Source of the DNA: Pseudovirgaria hyperparasitica
Taxonomy: Eukaryota > Ascomycota > Dothideomycetes > Acrospermales > Acrospermaceae
Reading direction: 5' to 3'
DNA length: 64,000 nt
NCBI RefSeq assembly: GCF_010093815.1
Contig: NW_022985568.1
Coordinates: forward strand, 312,449 to 376,448
Shown here: positions 35,097 to 46,556 of the stretch, in pieces
How the letters are laid out: every line of letters begins with the position of its first letter
Numbering within the stretch: the first letter of the stretch is position 1
The notes under the pieces: generated by a model
The model's database searches: none
What the model saw: only the letters and a program-made list of their open reading frames with translations
What the model was told of the DNA's origin: nothing
Position numbers and translations under genes: made by a program

Positions 35097-35606
35097 TCAA
35101 GTGTACAACAACCAAGACTTGGTAGCAAGGCCTTCTTGCTACCGAGCCAACATGGGCATTGTGAGCGTATTTGAATCAGTTTTTGGTCGTCTTTCAGTTT
35201 GAGCGAGGCGGCGCAACTTCAACAGCTTCTTCGATAATGAATAATACTAGGGATTCAACAATGGCCAAGGTTGAACGTGTGCGGCGGAGAAGGCGATGCT
35301 GGTAGGTGAAGGAGGTTGGATTTATATGCAGCTCGTGGGTTGATAAGGTACCTCGCTGCCAGTATTCAGTCACCTGGGCAGTTGCAGTTATGCGGTCTAT
35401 TGCGTTTCGTGACGCCGTTTCGCCATAGAAGGGCTTGGCGTCGCGCTAAAGATCGGGTGGTCCTGGACAACAGGGCCCTGACCTTGACCTCGATCAACCT
35501 CGTGGATAGGAAGCTGCAGCTAACGTCTACTTCATACACCCGATCCTCTGTTCACCACATCTGCGTTAACTTGCTCTTCATATCATCCTCGTATCACACG
35601 CCCGTC
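35097..35606. promoter_or_regulatory. Divergent promoter region, NIPA transporter and V-ATPase subunit E
   Basis: 510 bp between two start codons pointing away from each other. The 35500-35600 part, just before the V-ATPase gene, is C/T-rich. No specific site recognised. Confidence 0.5.
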
Positions 35607-36409
35607 ATGTCTCAGGTGCACGCAATGTCGGACGACCAGGTATGCACCTCATGATGCTACGGAGAGAGCTCAATGGACGGCCACTAATTGGGTGCAGGTC
35701 TCGGCGGAGTTGAAGAAGATGACTGCGTTCATCAGGCAAGAAGCTCTCGAAAAAGCCAACGAGATCCAAATTAAGGCCGACGAGGAGTTCGCCATTGAAA
35801 AGTCCAAGCTAGTCCGTCAAGAAACCGCCTCCATCGACACCGCATACGAAAAGAAGTTCAAGCAAGCGTCGATGTCTCAGCAAATCACAAGATCTACCGT
35901 TTCAAACAAGACCCGCCTCCGACTCCTAAGTGCCCGACAAGAGCTACTAGACAAGCTGTTTGAGGAGGCGCGGGGGAAGCTGCCCACAGTGACCAAGGAC
36001 AAGAAGAAGTACCAAGAGGTGTTGAAGGGTCTGATTCTTGAGGGACTGTATGCTCTGTCGGAAAACAAAATCCAGTTGAGGGCACGGGCATCCGACTATG
36101 ATATCGTCAAAAAGAGCATAGACGACGCGCAGAAGGAATACAAGAGCAAGACTGGCAGTGACGTCAAAATAGAGATTGATGAGAAGGAGCCGCTCCCCAA
36201 AGATTCGTAAGGTCCATTGTAGCTCAATATATTGATACATAAGCTAACGAAGTGACAGGGCTGGCGGTGTAAGCATTATTGGTGGAGGTGGAAAGATTGA
36301 TATCAACAATACCTTTGAAGAAAGGTTACGGCTATTAGAGACTGATGCCCTACCAACTATTCGAGCGACGCTGTTCGGCGAGAACGAGAACCGTAAATTC
36401 CACGATTGA
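35607..36409 (+). CDS. VMA4: V-type H+-ATPase subunit E
   Basis: Peripheral-stalk subunit that pairs with subunit G and links V1 to V0 on vacuolar and endosomal membranes. Exons 35607-35639, 35698-36206 and 36259-36409 encode 230 residues, the expected size. The start MSQVHAMSDDQ, the helix ELKKMTAFIRQEALEKANEI, KADEEFAIEKSKLVRQE and the C-terminal GGVSIIGGGGKIDINNTFEERL are all family hallmarks. The first exon is just 11 codons. Secure assignment. Confidence 0.97.
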
Positions 36410-36684
36410 GCGCAAGGTTCCATACGGCTTGTGTGTAACTGGCCCTACGAATATAGAGATAGCGGTCATAGTGGAGTTGACGAACCAAGCTTGCAAGAAC
36501 GGTCTAAAGACCACAGTGTAGACTATACATTTTGTGCAAGCAACCCAAACGATGTATTTGGCCATAAGATGCTGAGAAGTCTCATCTAGTAGTTCCACGT
36601 TGCTACAATTGGAACGCCATATGTCGTACCTGCTTAAGTGATGTGTCTCAACATCACGTGGCGTCATCGTCTACTCCAACGTCC

Positions 36685-38853
36685 TCACAACCTCGCACTC
36701 GAACGTGTCTGATTGAGTTTTTCAGCATCCTCCTTCGTAAACTCAATGAACGGCTGTGATTCCTTCGTTGCAACGCCTGGGTTGTTCACCGCTGCAGGGC
36801 ACCAAAGCAACCTATCAGGCGTGCCACCCTCCGTCATATCCGCCTCAATCTTTTCTAAATCAATACCCGCCTTCTTATACGGCACCTTGTTCGGTTTGTT
36901 ATTGTGCATGGGCTTGTAATCAACCATGATACGCAGGAAGACCGGCACAGCGTACTTCGGCAGCTTTTCGTGCAGATACGCATGCAGCGCCTTGAAGTCG
37001 AAGTTACTTCTCCGGGAAGGCTCAATGTAGATTGCAGCACAACCGGCGCGACCGTCATTTCCAGGCACTTCGACGCCGTATACCATAGCCTCACCGATGC
37101 CGGGGTAGTGGCCGAGGGCCTCGGTCACTTCTTGAGTTGATACGTTTTCGCTCTTCCATCGGAATGTATCGCCAAGCCTGTGATCATGTTAGTATAAGGT
37201 TTTGGGCCAAAATTTGAAGATTAAGCTGACCTGTCCATAAAATACCATAGGCCGTCTGGAGTCCGCCGCAAGGCATCACCTGTTCTATAGTAGACATCAC
37301 CCTTTTCGAACAGGTCCGACACGAATTTCTTATTCGTCGCTGAGTCGTTCTCCCAGTACCCGACAAAGGCCTTTTTGTTTGGAATCTTGACGACAATCTC
37401 CCCGCCTTCTTCGTATGGTTTCCTAATTCCCCAGCCGGTCTTTGGGTCTCTCGCGATCTCCTCAGTCTCCGGGTCGATTTCCACAGGGATGTAGACGTTG
37501 CGAAGCATAAACCGTAACAGCACACCATGGTGTCCGACCGCTGTGGCTTTATAGGGACCACCCGCCAAGTTGAAGAGACCGAACATGCCCTCAGTGCTAT
37601 TAAAGAACTCGCCGATTCGCGCGATACCGAAACGCTCCTGGAACCTCAGCCACACGTCCGGTCGCAATCCGTTTCCATACATGAGCGAGATACTGTGATC
37701 TTTGTCTTGGGAACTTGGCGGTTGATTCAAGAGATATCGTGCTGTTTCGCCAACGTACACAAAGGCCGTCGCGTGTGAAGCTCGGACATCGTTCCAGAAT
37801 CCTGACGTGCTGAACTTTTTACCAATGCAGAGAGTCATGCCTCCAGAGACGCAGGTCACGGCCATGGTGTTACCAGTACCGTGGTAGAGTGGCATACAAT
37901 TGTACCAGCGGGTCCCGTTCGGGCCTGTCTTTAAGTCTAAAGCGCGGATTCGACTCGATCCTAAGTCGTTCGCTCTTTGCATCTCGAATGCACATGCCTT
38001 GGGATGGCCGGTTGAGCCACTTTATGTTTGATCAGCGATTTCGACGAGTCTTTGTTCTTTTCTTGAGTGCACTAACCTCGTGTATAGGAGACACATTGGG
38101 AATTCTGGCTTCATGTCTTCTCTGAGATGGTCACCTGGTCTTTCCGGCTTCAACGCATTAATCTGGCTTTTGAGGGTACTATCCAGAACAATGATGCGGA
38201 TCCCTAATTCTTGTTCGATCCCCGAGCGCGATTCGTCGATTCTTGCTCGACACCCATCATCCTCATCCACGATCATGATCTTGGTGCCGCTAACCTTCAA
38301 ACAATGTATCAGAGCATCGCCAGCCAGATTATAGTTGATCAATGCCGGTGCACAGCCCATAGCCCACGTCCCTAGCTGGGCAAATACGAACTCCGGATGA
38401 TTCATAAGGTAGAAAGCACACAGCTGTCCCGGTTCCATCCCAAGGTTGATGAAGAACTGTGCATAGCGACAGGATTGGTCGTACGCCTCCGACCACGAAT
38501 ACACTCCATTTCGAGACCAGATGCAATCCATGTTTGAAGATGCTAGGAGCCGCGCTTGCTCTTCGAATTGGTACCACACATCGACTCGCTTGCTCTTGAC
38601 TGCAATTGAATCAGATCTTTCTCTGCAAGCATGGCTATGGAGTCAGCGTAACTTACTTGCTCGGTTAAGCTCCCATCCCGCGCGCTTCAACACCGACAGC
38701 GTCTTCAGATCCTGTCTCACGTGGTATTTCGCATCGAGATACGAGGTCGCCGCCGTCAAGCCTGCCACGGCCGCAATGCCAGTTGCTGAGCGCAAATATT
38801 AGCATCAGTCACCTCCATGATCTCAATCCAGTGAACCACTCACTTATAGCCAT
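36685..38853 (-). CDS. FAT1: FAT1-type very long-chain acyl-CoA synthetase / fatty acid transport protein, PTS1-like end
   Basis: Activates and helps import long and very long-chain fatty acids. Five exons (38853-38844, 38785-38657, 38599-38077, 38019-37231, 37177-36685) encode 647 residues. An N-terminal hydrophobic stretch (GIAAVAGLTAATSY) precedes the AMP-binding domain. The ATP/AMP motif YTSGSTGHPKA is restored only by splicing exons three and four; GEFFNSTEG and the family motif FMDRLGDTFRWKSENVST follow, the latter spanning the last junction. The protein ends S-A-R-L; ARL fits the PTS1 consensus, pointing to peroxisomes. The first exon has ten bases. It converges on V-ATPase subunit E with 275 bp between stops. 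Confidence 0.92.
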
Positions 38854-41800
38854 GCTTACGGACTCTTGAAGCCAAGGAGAAACAGTAAACAGTGATACTG
38901 CCGAGCAAACAGCTATACAGATTGTACCGCCGCGCGAGGTCGAATGCTACGGCTGCTACCCTACCCGTTATGCCGTGGAGCCTCGGGCCATCACGCCTGC
39001 CTGCCAGCTAGTGACAGTTGCCATGATTTGCTGCCGACGTTTGGGGCCCCACCTCCGCTCAAGCCGTCCATAGCATTGCCTGGTCGAACTGCCGACTGGT
39101 GACTGCTAACCCATGACAGAGACATAACCGGCTGGGATTGGTATTCGCGATGATGGGCTGAGCCGGCAATGTCCCTGAACAATAGGCCCTATTATGCAGC
39201 TTTACTCACTCTATGCAATGAATTCTCCGGCCCCATCATGGCCACCCAATCATAAAACCCCAAGATGCTATACTTTAAGCCTAATGTGGACTAGCAAAAC
39301 CATTCAAACCCAACCATCCTTGAGATTGTCCAGGTTTCTTAAGCATCAATCATATATATTATCATCCACTTCAATCGCCATGCGACCAGTGAGTTCTCTG
39401 GTCTATTTTAACATTAAGTAGCCAGCCTCGTCACGCTACAAAACAGTGGCTAGAATCAGTCGCTAGACGTAATCGTCACGGTGTACCATAGCGATTTTCT
39501 ATCTGTAACTAGACGCTAGATAATAACATCCTATAGAGATTATGATCTGTTATCTACAACGTACTATATATAGATATATTGATCTAAATGTATTAATTCA
39601 AGTTTATCAGCTGTCTATCGTATAATACATTAAGATTTAAAGGTTTAGTCAAGATAAGAAATAGAAGTAGAGTAATAAGTTTATATTATAGAAATCTACT
39701 ATTATAGACATCTACTATTATAGAATAGAGCATATGCAAGTCGTTAAACTGCTACCGGGTTTCGGGTTTCGGTTTAGGCGCCTACCAAGATTGGGAGACG
39801 GTAACTTGGATCTTGTAAAGTGCAGTAGCGAATCATATCGCACCATCCTCTACTGAAGAGGTAGTACTGTGCACATCGTTGAAGTTCTACCTGGAAACGG
39901 GTTTCGCTTTACGGTATTTTGGGGTCTGCGTAAAGCTCAGTAGCGAATCATATCATAGGGAACCCCTCTCAAAGAGGTAGTACTATGTATATATCGTTGA
40001 AGTTCTATCCTAAAAACGGGTTTTCAATTTAGGTGCTCACTAGGATTGGAAAACGGTATTTGGATCACTATAAAAAGCAGTAGCGAATCATATCATAGGA
40101 ACCTCTCCTAAAGAGGTAGTACTGTATATATCGTTGAAGTTATACCTAGAAACGACTTTTAGTTTCAGCGTGTAGTCAGACTGGAAACAGGATTCTGTTC
40201 TGCTATGCATAGAGTGTAGTAGCGATTCGTATAGTAGCATTCTTTCGAAAGAGGCAATAATACATACATCGTTGAAGTCCCAACTAGAAACGGGGTTTTT
40301 TGGTTTAACTTTCCACCGAGACTGGGAAACGGGTTCTGTGCTGCTGTGAACAGAGCATAGTAGCGAATTACATGGTATTATTCCTACCAAAGAGGTAATA
40401 ACACATATATCGTTGGTCTTCTGGCTCAAAAACGGGTTTCGGTTTTCGATACTTCCTTGTAGGACTTGCGAATAAGGTTTAGATCTGCGCAGTAATTACC
40501 TGTGTAGCATATTGACCTATATCACAACGATACGCTCTTCCTCGTTACACTTACTTCCAGAAAACGGATTCTGGGGTTAGGAAGTCTTATCTTCGAGACG
40601 TGAAGTCGTTCTTCGATATTGAAAACTGGAATGAGTAGAAAAGTGTAGAGGGTTCTGATTGCCTGTTGAATATATATATATATGTGCATAGTCTGAAGTC
40701 ATTGTATACGACAACAAGAACATCATAACCTCCCAGTCTTATATCTCTACAAGCTTTCCAACATGGCAATCGTCTATATACGTACTCGTCTCTACAATTG
40801 GTCTGGCAGGTATCACATCTGCATCTCCATCTACACTATCTTCACAGGACACCCAATCCGCCTAGCCGTCGCACACTATTGCTTCGCCTGCTTGGCGTGA
40901 TATTGCGCTCGGTATCGCAAATCGGGCGTCGCAAATCGCTTCATCCTTGGTCCTAGCCACTTTTTCAGGCCTATAAGCAATCTCGCTCGGCAAGGTCAGC
41001 ATCCATGGCTGGAGAACGATTCTGTCTGGGCTGGTGCGGCACACTGGACTGTAATGCTTAATAGTTGTAGGCTTGGGCGTATCATCTCGGTTTCGGTTTA
41101 CTAGTATTCCTTGGGTGCGGCGCGGTCGTACGGGGCTTAGTCTTGTCCTCCAGGGTTTTCCATCGAGCTTGGGAACGTTCGCAAGGGATCGAAGGTTGGT
41201 GATTGATGATTTGGGTGGGCATGTTCCTTGATAGATACTACAGCTCTTGACTCAAATGAAATTCTACGTTGTATCCTTGATAAGTCAGTGACAGTGAATT
41301 GTATGGAAAAGCAGCAGACTGCTCGGTGGTGCTTGATAAGCTCTATTTTTAGATCATGGGAGCTATTATTCTTGGCGGGGGCGGGCTTTGGGACGCCACA
41401 ATATGCTTTTGGAGTCTGGTTCGCAACGGTTTGGCTGTGTTAAGGTGACAGTCGATCATGGTACGTCGTGCTTCGTTGAAAGATGTGCAGGCGGTCCTAA
41501 ATGATAAACGCTGTCTTGATGTCGGCTTAAGCTCTACGACTTTGACGAGATTCTGTACCCTCGGGGTCATCGACAGACTGCGCCCTAACATGCGATATGA
41601 ATTTCAGCTGCTCTTTTTGGGGAGATTGGTGGAGCTAGCGGTGGCTAGTGCGGATGTTGCGACTGTTGCGAATGCGAAGACCTGTGGCTGGACAGGTTGG
41701 CGGTCTTTCGGATGTCGTCTCTCCGCATCTCACAAGCTCCCAACTCTCATAACCCAGAAGGCGCAGCACATCACAATATGAGAGATCCGCGAGCCAAGCT

Positions 41801-42198
41801 TTTGGACGAGTCAGATCTCACGAGATTCGCTAGGGCGTCCAATCGAGTCGCATTCACCCTGGTTGAATCTGCGGTGTCAGATTCTAGCTGTCCAGATACA
41901 TGCAATTATGGTGAACTCTGATTGGCTGAACGATGCGAATGCTTTCAAAGCTGATGCCCTTACCTCGTCCTTGAGGGCTATTTTAAGAGACCTTACACAA
42001 TCTACTACCAGTTTAGCCTCTTCAAGCCCCTGGCGCGCGCTGCCCTGAGCTGCTGTTGTTATATCTTGTATCGATTTCCTGTGATGCCTATGGAATGTGT
42101 TATCTTCTCTATGAGCTATAATCCCTTTTCGGCCAAATAACAGTTTGCGCTTTCAGATCTTTATTTATCTTTGTCTATCTTTGTCGCTCTTCTTCACA
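38854..42198. other. Gene-free region with AT-rich patch and tandem repeat
   Basis: 3.3 kb without a confident gene. From 39420 to 39735 it is very AT-rich and TpA-rich with few CpG, like sequence altered by RIP. A tandem repeat follows (separate entry). From 40800 to 42050 base composition returns to normal and several short open frames occur on both strands, for example 41044-40862 and about 42060-41900 on the minus strand, with protein-like codon use, but they do not join into a gene. This may be a decayed host gene or chance. Confidence 0.5.
39735..40590. repeat. Degenerate ~140-bp tandem repeat with internal hairpin
   Basis: The anchor TAGCGAATCA (or one-or-two-base variants) recurs at 39826, 39941, 40081, 40220 and 40361, that is, 115, 140, 139 and 141 bp apart. 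Each unit then has a short inverted repeat of the form CCTCT-loop-AGAGG, followed by GTAGTACTGT-like and ATCGTTGAAGT segments and an AAACGGGTTTCGG-like block. The edges are blurred, with weaker partial copies on both sides. No coding capacity or terminal repeats seen. Confidence 0.75.
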
Positions 42199-43242
42199 AT
42201 GTCGTACGCAAGCCTCGGCCACGATACAGCATATCATGGCTCACACAGCCGTTCTGCTAGCGAGAGTCGTGTTAGTAGTGACCGTGAACCTCTTAATCGT
42301 GGTAAGTGCAACACCGATCATTGAGAGCATCTTATGCTGACAATCGCAGAACACTCCGACAGCCTCTACGATCCTCACACTCGCACGGGGCGCCCATCAT
42401 TTTCCCGCTCAGCCCAGAACTCGCCTGCAATGAACCCCCGCATCGAAGTCAATGTCCATGAGCCCGAGAAAATCGATCTCGACCGCAAGTTTCCTAACGA
42501 ATCGGCTGGAATCATACCTACCCGCCCTCGTGGCCCGTCTGGCTGGGCACGCTTCCTCGCACGCATCCGCACCATCGAAATCGCTCTCCTTCTCATTGGG
42601 TCCCTGATCGTCGTCGGTGTCAACGCGGCAGTCATAGTGACGTACAATAAGCACCGCGACACGATGAAGATCCGCGACAATGCTTGGACGGGTCATCAGG
42701 ACAAGTGGCCGGTGTGGCCGTTGGAGGGTATGGACACAAAGCCTATCACGGCATACCTTGCAGTCGGATCTGTCAACGCGCTCGTTGCCCTTTGTATGGT
42801 ACTCTTGAGCTTCCAGAAAAGTTTTCGCCTTATGCAGGGTGTATGCACGGAGATTGTCACGATGTTGGTGACAGGTGCGTTTTTTGTCCTGTGGGTTTTG
42901 TTGGCGGTGTTCTTGCAGTACCAAGCGGCAGGAAAAAGTGGGCACCACAGCTTCGTGTAAGTGTAAACAGATACTGTCTGGAGTTTTATGTTGTTACTAA
43001 TGAAGTACAGGACTTGGTCGTGTTCGCATACGGGCGGGATGTTTAGCCCAGACAGCTTCAGCTTCAAAAACATGTGCGCGTTGTCGAGGGCTGGGCGTGC
43101 CGGTGGTTGGGTTGCTGGAGCGGCGAACTTGTTGATCTTCCTCACGATCGTATTTGGGCTTTGCGCACAGCGGAAGACTAGGGGTTACTCTCAGGTCTCA
43201 GGGGGTGCGTGGATGCCGAAATGGAGCCGTGGTCGCAAGTAA
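42199..43242 (+). CDS. Four-span membrane protein, unknown (MARVEL-like layout)
   Basis: Exons 42199-42301, 42350-42956 and 43011-43242 encode 313 residues; introns of 48 and 54 bp keep frame. Residues 1-105 are hydrophilic and Ser/Arg/Pro-rich. Four membrane spans follow: IEIALLLIGSLIVVGVNAAV, ITAYLAVGSVNALVALCMVL, IVTMLVTGAFFVLWVLLAVF and, after the second intron, GWVAGAANLLIFLTIVFGL. A Cys-bearing loop (WSCSHTGGMF) lies between spans three and four. The four-span topology with cytosolic ends resembles MARVEL-type proteins of fungal cortical membranes, but no diagnostic motif is seen. Function unknown. Confidence 0.75.
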
Positions 43243-43591
43243 AGACGTCGAAGGCGACTATAGTGTCGTTGCTTGCAGAGATGTCTAAATTGACAGCCGG
43301 GCTGGCGGACGTGTTCAAGCGTATGCATGTGTACAGGAGAGGTGCCAGAGTCGCTTGTCTTGATTGCTTTCCCACTGTTCGAAGTTACGGTCCTGACTGG
43401 TATAAATCAACCAAATAGAATCCGGTTCTTTAGTAGTCATGATGCCCTTTCCTGAAGAATTTCATCCTGCCATGCATGAATTATATTCGAGTAACAAAGA
43501 ATGTTCTCGGGTGAACTCGATGTTGGAATTGAAAGGCCGTGTTCAGGTGGTACCCTCGTATCCTGGCGACCTATCAATTTCCATCATTCAT
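43243..43591. other. Gap between convergent genes, nothing seen
   Basis: Contains only the 3' flanks of the membrane protein gene and IPI1. Confidence 0.6.
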
Positions 43592-44697
43592 TCATTCGTC
43601 GACGAAGTCGGCCATCCCGTCAGATACGGCTTTTTTTACCTGCACGGAGGCTCGTCCCATCTCCCCTGCCTCCCTTTGTGCTTGCTGAACCCCTTTCGTG
43701 ATTGCGTTTTGAAACAGAGCATGGAAAATACGCTGTCGATCTTCTCGGTCTTCGTACATTTCTGTATCCTCATTCCGGGTTGCACCGTGAAGGCTCAGAT
43801 AGCTAAATGCATTTGAACGCCCCGAAATCAGATGCGACTCGGTATTCCGGAGGGGGAACCAAGAATCTGCATTCTGAATACCGTCTGAGTCACGGTTATG
43901 TGGGTGCAATCCTGCTCTAATGAAGGCAGCTAGTGCTTGGAGCTGTTTTGCCATGGCCTTTACATCAGATCCAGCATTGCCGAAGGATAGTTTAGGGCCC
44001 GTCCAGGCGCCAGTGGCAGTATGTTCTCTCCAGCCAAGTAAACTAACAAAGCATTGAAGAGTTTTGACCCAGCCTCCTTGCGACGATACAGCTCCGGTTC
44101 CGTCGACTTGCAGCAGCCACCCAAGAAAGTCGAGGGATGAGTTTCTTATTTCACTCGAGAGATGAGTCATTGCTGCTCTGATGTACAATAGTAAGCTTTC
44201 GCTGGAACGGACATCAATCTCTGTGGGAGGCAAGCTTTGATACAGTTTCAACAACTGTTCTCTAACCGAGCGAGTTCCGTCCAGAATAAGTTGCTGCGAC
44301 TTCTCGATTATGACCGAGACGGGCTGGGGAAGTGGCTGATTTGGGGGAGTCGACGTCACAGCTGTTGTCAGAAAAGCTACGGCGTCTCGACGCTGTGAGT
44401 CTCCTTTGTGTGTTACTAGTGCTAGGTAGTGGGCGAACTGTGAGGATGAGTTTGGCGCAGTTGTACTGAGGGCCTGTTGTTTGACAGTGATTGCTTTGGT
44501 TTGTTAGTATGTGACGTAGCTACAAATGATGTGTCTCAGTACATTTCGCTTTGAAGCTTGTATTCGTCGCATTTGTGGGCTTCGGCTTAGCTTTGCCGAC
44601 TCTATGCTTGGTTTTCTATACGCACGACTTAGGATTTTTCTGAATATACGTTCGAAGTACGTACCTGGAAATCTTTCTTTTTCGTGCTTCCTGCCAT
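43592..44697 (-). CDS. IPI1: Pre-rRNA-processing protein Ipi1
   Basis: Component of the Rix1 complex (Rix1-Ipi1-Ipi3) that acts in ITS2 processing and maturation of pre-60S ribosomes in the nucleus. Exons 44697-44665, 44615-44543 and 44493-43592 encode 335 residues, close to the yeast length. The N-terminus MAGSTKKKDFQKTKHRVGKA is basic; the family segment TNTSFKAKSITVKQQAL spans the second junction; then HYLALVTHKGDSQRRDAVAF, QLILDGTRSVREQLLKLYQS and MTHLSSEIRNSSLDFLGWLL follow. The first two exons are small and lie apart from the main frame. It is head to head with a dynein light chain gene 257 bp away. Confidence 0.92.
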
Positions 44698-44954
44698 GGC
44701 TTTGTATCAACCTAGAAAGGAAAATACTATATTCGGTTATAATCAGTACAAATCCTGTCTGTCATGGATGAGTTGAAGAAATCAAGTAGACTAAGTAACT
44801 TCTGGTTAGCTCTTGCTTGCGGCAGGCGCACGGATCCCCCGAGCTCTTTCCCAGCTACTGGAATGAAGAGTACCCAGGTGCTACTGCTCGAATCTCCGTC
44901 CTCCTCAAGCATCGCTCTTCGAATCAGATCGGAAGCCGAAGATTGAAATCGACA
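44698..44954. promoter_or_regulatory. Bidirectional promoter, IPI1 and roadblock dynein light chain
   Basis: Only 257 bp separate the two ATGs, so both 5' UTRs and core promoters must share it. No clear TATA box or operator seen. Confidence 0.55.
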
Positions 44955-45481
44955 ATGTCTCAAAATGCGGTAAGATGCCTAGGAAACCTTTCAAGAACCT
45001 TCACTGAAGCCACAAATAGCCAGCCGAAACCCTTGCGCTTCTTACGCGTTTAAGCCAGAAACCTGGAGTTCAAAGCACTCTCATCCTATCTCGAGAGAAC
45101 GGAGCGATCGTACGGACCTCTGGCCTAATATCGAGCAGCACATCGGCGAACGGCAACAACACATTACCAGCCCCTTCCGATAGCGCCGTGGACTTGTACA
45201 GCAATGGCAAACCAGAAGGGGGCATACAAAGTGCCGAAGACGTAGCCCGCCTGGTCTGGTCTTTTGTTGGGTCAGCCAGTACGCTTGCATCCGGACTCGA
45301 CAAAGATGACGAAGTCAAGCTATTGAGAGTTCGGACCAAAAAGAACGAGCTAGTCATTGTCCCTGGTATGTAGACTGTCTGCCTTGGGTTCTCACGCCCA
45401 CATGCTTGCTAGATTAGATATTGACAGTTTCTAGATCCCAAGTTCGTCCTGGTCGTCATACATGATACTCCTCCAGCATAG
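44955..45481 (+). CDS. Dynein light chain, roadblock/LC7 type
   Basis: Light chain of cytoplasmic dynein, a dimer bound to the intermediate chain. Exons 44955-44969, 45020-45365 and 45435-45481 encode 135 residues. The first exon is five codons. The LC7 domain is clear: ETLALLTRLSQKPGVQSTL, LSRENGAIVRTSGL, then a Ser/Asn/Thr-rich loop longer than in animals, ARLVWSFVGSASTLASGLD, and DEVKLLRVRTKKNELVIVP. The last exon supplies DPKFVLVVIHDTPPA, the usual fungal end. Stop lies 15 bp from the stop of the convergent DUF1348 gene. A Ragulator-type LC7 protein is a less likely alternative. Confidence 0.9.
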
Positions 45482-45496
45482 AAAACGACGCCTCAC

Positions 45497-45996
45497 TCAC
45501 CAATGGGCTTCGCTTATTTCCACCTCATTGACATCGATACCTTCTTTGTACCATCGTTGCTCCTCGGTGATATCGACATCGTTACCACTCATCTGCCGCT
45601 TGCGCATCCTCCCGTCTGCGGCGAAGGTCCAATCCTCCAATCCATAACATCTCTTCCACTTCATACCATCATGGGCATCTTGATACTCATACCAGAATTG
45701 AACGGCAATTCTGTCGTCGTTGAACGCGAACAATTCTTTGCGCAATCGATAGCTCTTCTCTTTCTCCCACTTCTTTGTCAAGAAGTCTACGATTGCCTCT
45801 GTTCCTGAGAAGAAGGTCGCACGATTTCTCCAGATACAGTCCGGCGTGTATGCCTTGACTACGGCATGAGGATCCCTTCCCCCGTGAGCATGGTCATACG
45901 GAGCTTTCACTCAACGCACTGCGCATTCCACAGGTCCTGAGCCTTCTTGACCTTTGCGTGGGCCGTTTCGGCTGTGAATGGAGGGACCAACGACAT
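45497..45996 (-). CDS. DUF1348 / NTF2-like (SnoaL-fold) protein
   Basis: Exons 45996-45920 and 45875-45497, with a 44-bp intron, encode 151 residues, the usual size for this NTF2-fold family also common in bacteria. Seen: PPFTAETAHAKVKKAQDLWNAQDP across the intron (in parts PPFTAETAHAKVKKAQ and DLWNAQDP), AYTPDCIWRNRATFFSG, IVDFLTKKWEKE, YRLRKELFAFNDDRIAVQF and MRKRQMSGNDV. Members are probably small cytosolic proteins with a hydrophobic pocket; no reaction is established. Not related in function, as far as known, to its neighbours. Confidence 0.9.
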
Positions 45997-46556
45997 TTGT
46001 TTGAGTATGGTCCTGTAGGATTGTGAATGATAAGTCAAAATTAGGGGATTGTCACAGTTTTGAGTGCGAGAAAATATATTGTCTTTGCCTTGACAGGATG
46101 TTAGCAAGACAGTTGTGCTGTAGATCTATTTAGCTGGCAGGATCGGGTTTATGAGCGGACAAGTCCCACATGGGGATAATGCAAGTAATCAAGAGTCAGA
46201 AGGGCGCACAGTGAGATTAGCAGTCTAGACTCGCATGCTTATCACCAAAATGCAATTGATGTCGACCACCGGTGCTATTCCGAGCTTACGTCACAGCATT
46301 CATTCTGGCCGAAAGACACCTATGCCCCGCTGCAGGTGCCCCGCATCAAATTGAACCATTCGCGCTGACCGATAGGCCGCGTGAGTCTCTCCATGCCAGA
46401 GAGTTTTCCGGGCCGTTTCTTTCCAAACACTTGCACGACCGATAGTTATCATCGCCAACACTTGAATCTCGACTCTGCCACAACGAACTTCACTATTTCG
46501 TACAACCACAGCCACACAAACTCTAGGTCAATATCAATTGCTACAAGCCCATCATA
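45997..46556. promoter_or_regulatory. Divergent promoter region, DUF1348 gene and peroxiredoxin
   Basis: 560 bp between two start codons on opposite strands. Nothing specific recognised; the last 100 bp before 46557 are rich in CA/TC. Confidence 0.45.

Noticed and set aside
39420-40590. Transposon or LTR element
   Set aside because: No terminal repeats, target duplication, transposase or reverse transcriptase motif could be seen; only a tandem repeat and AT-rich sequence are supported.
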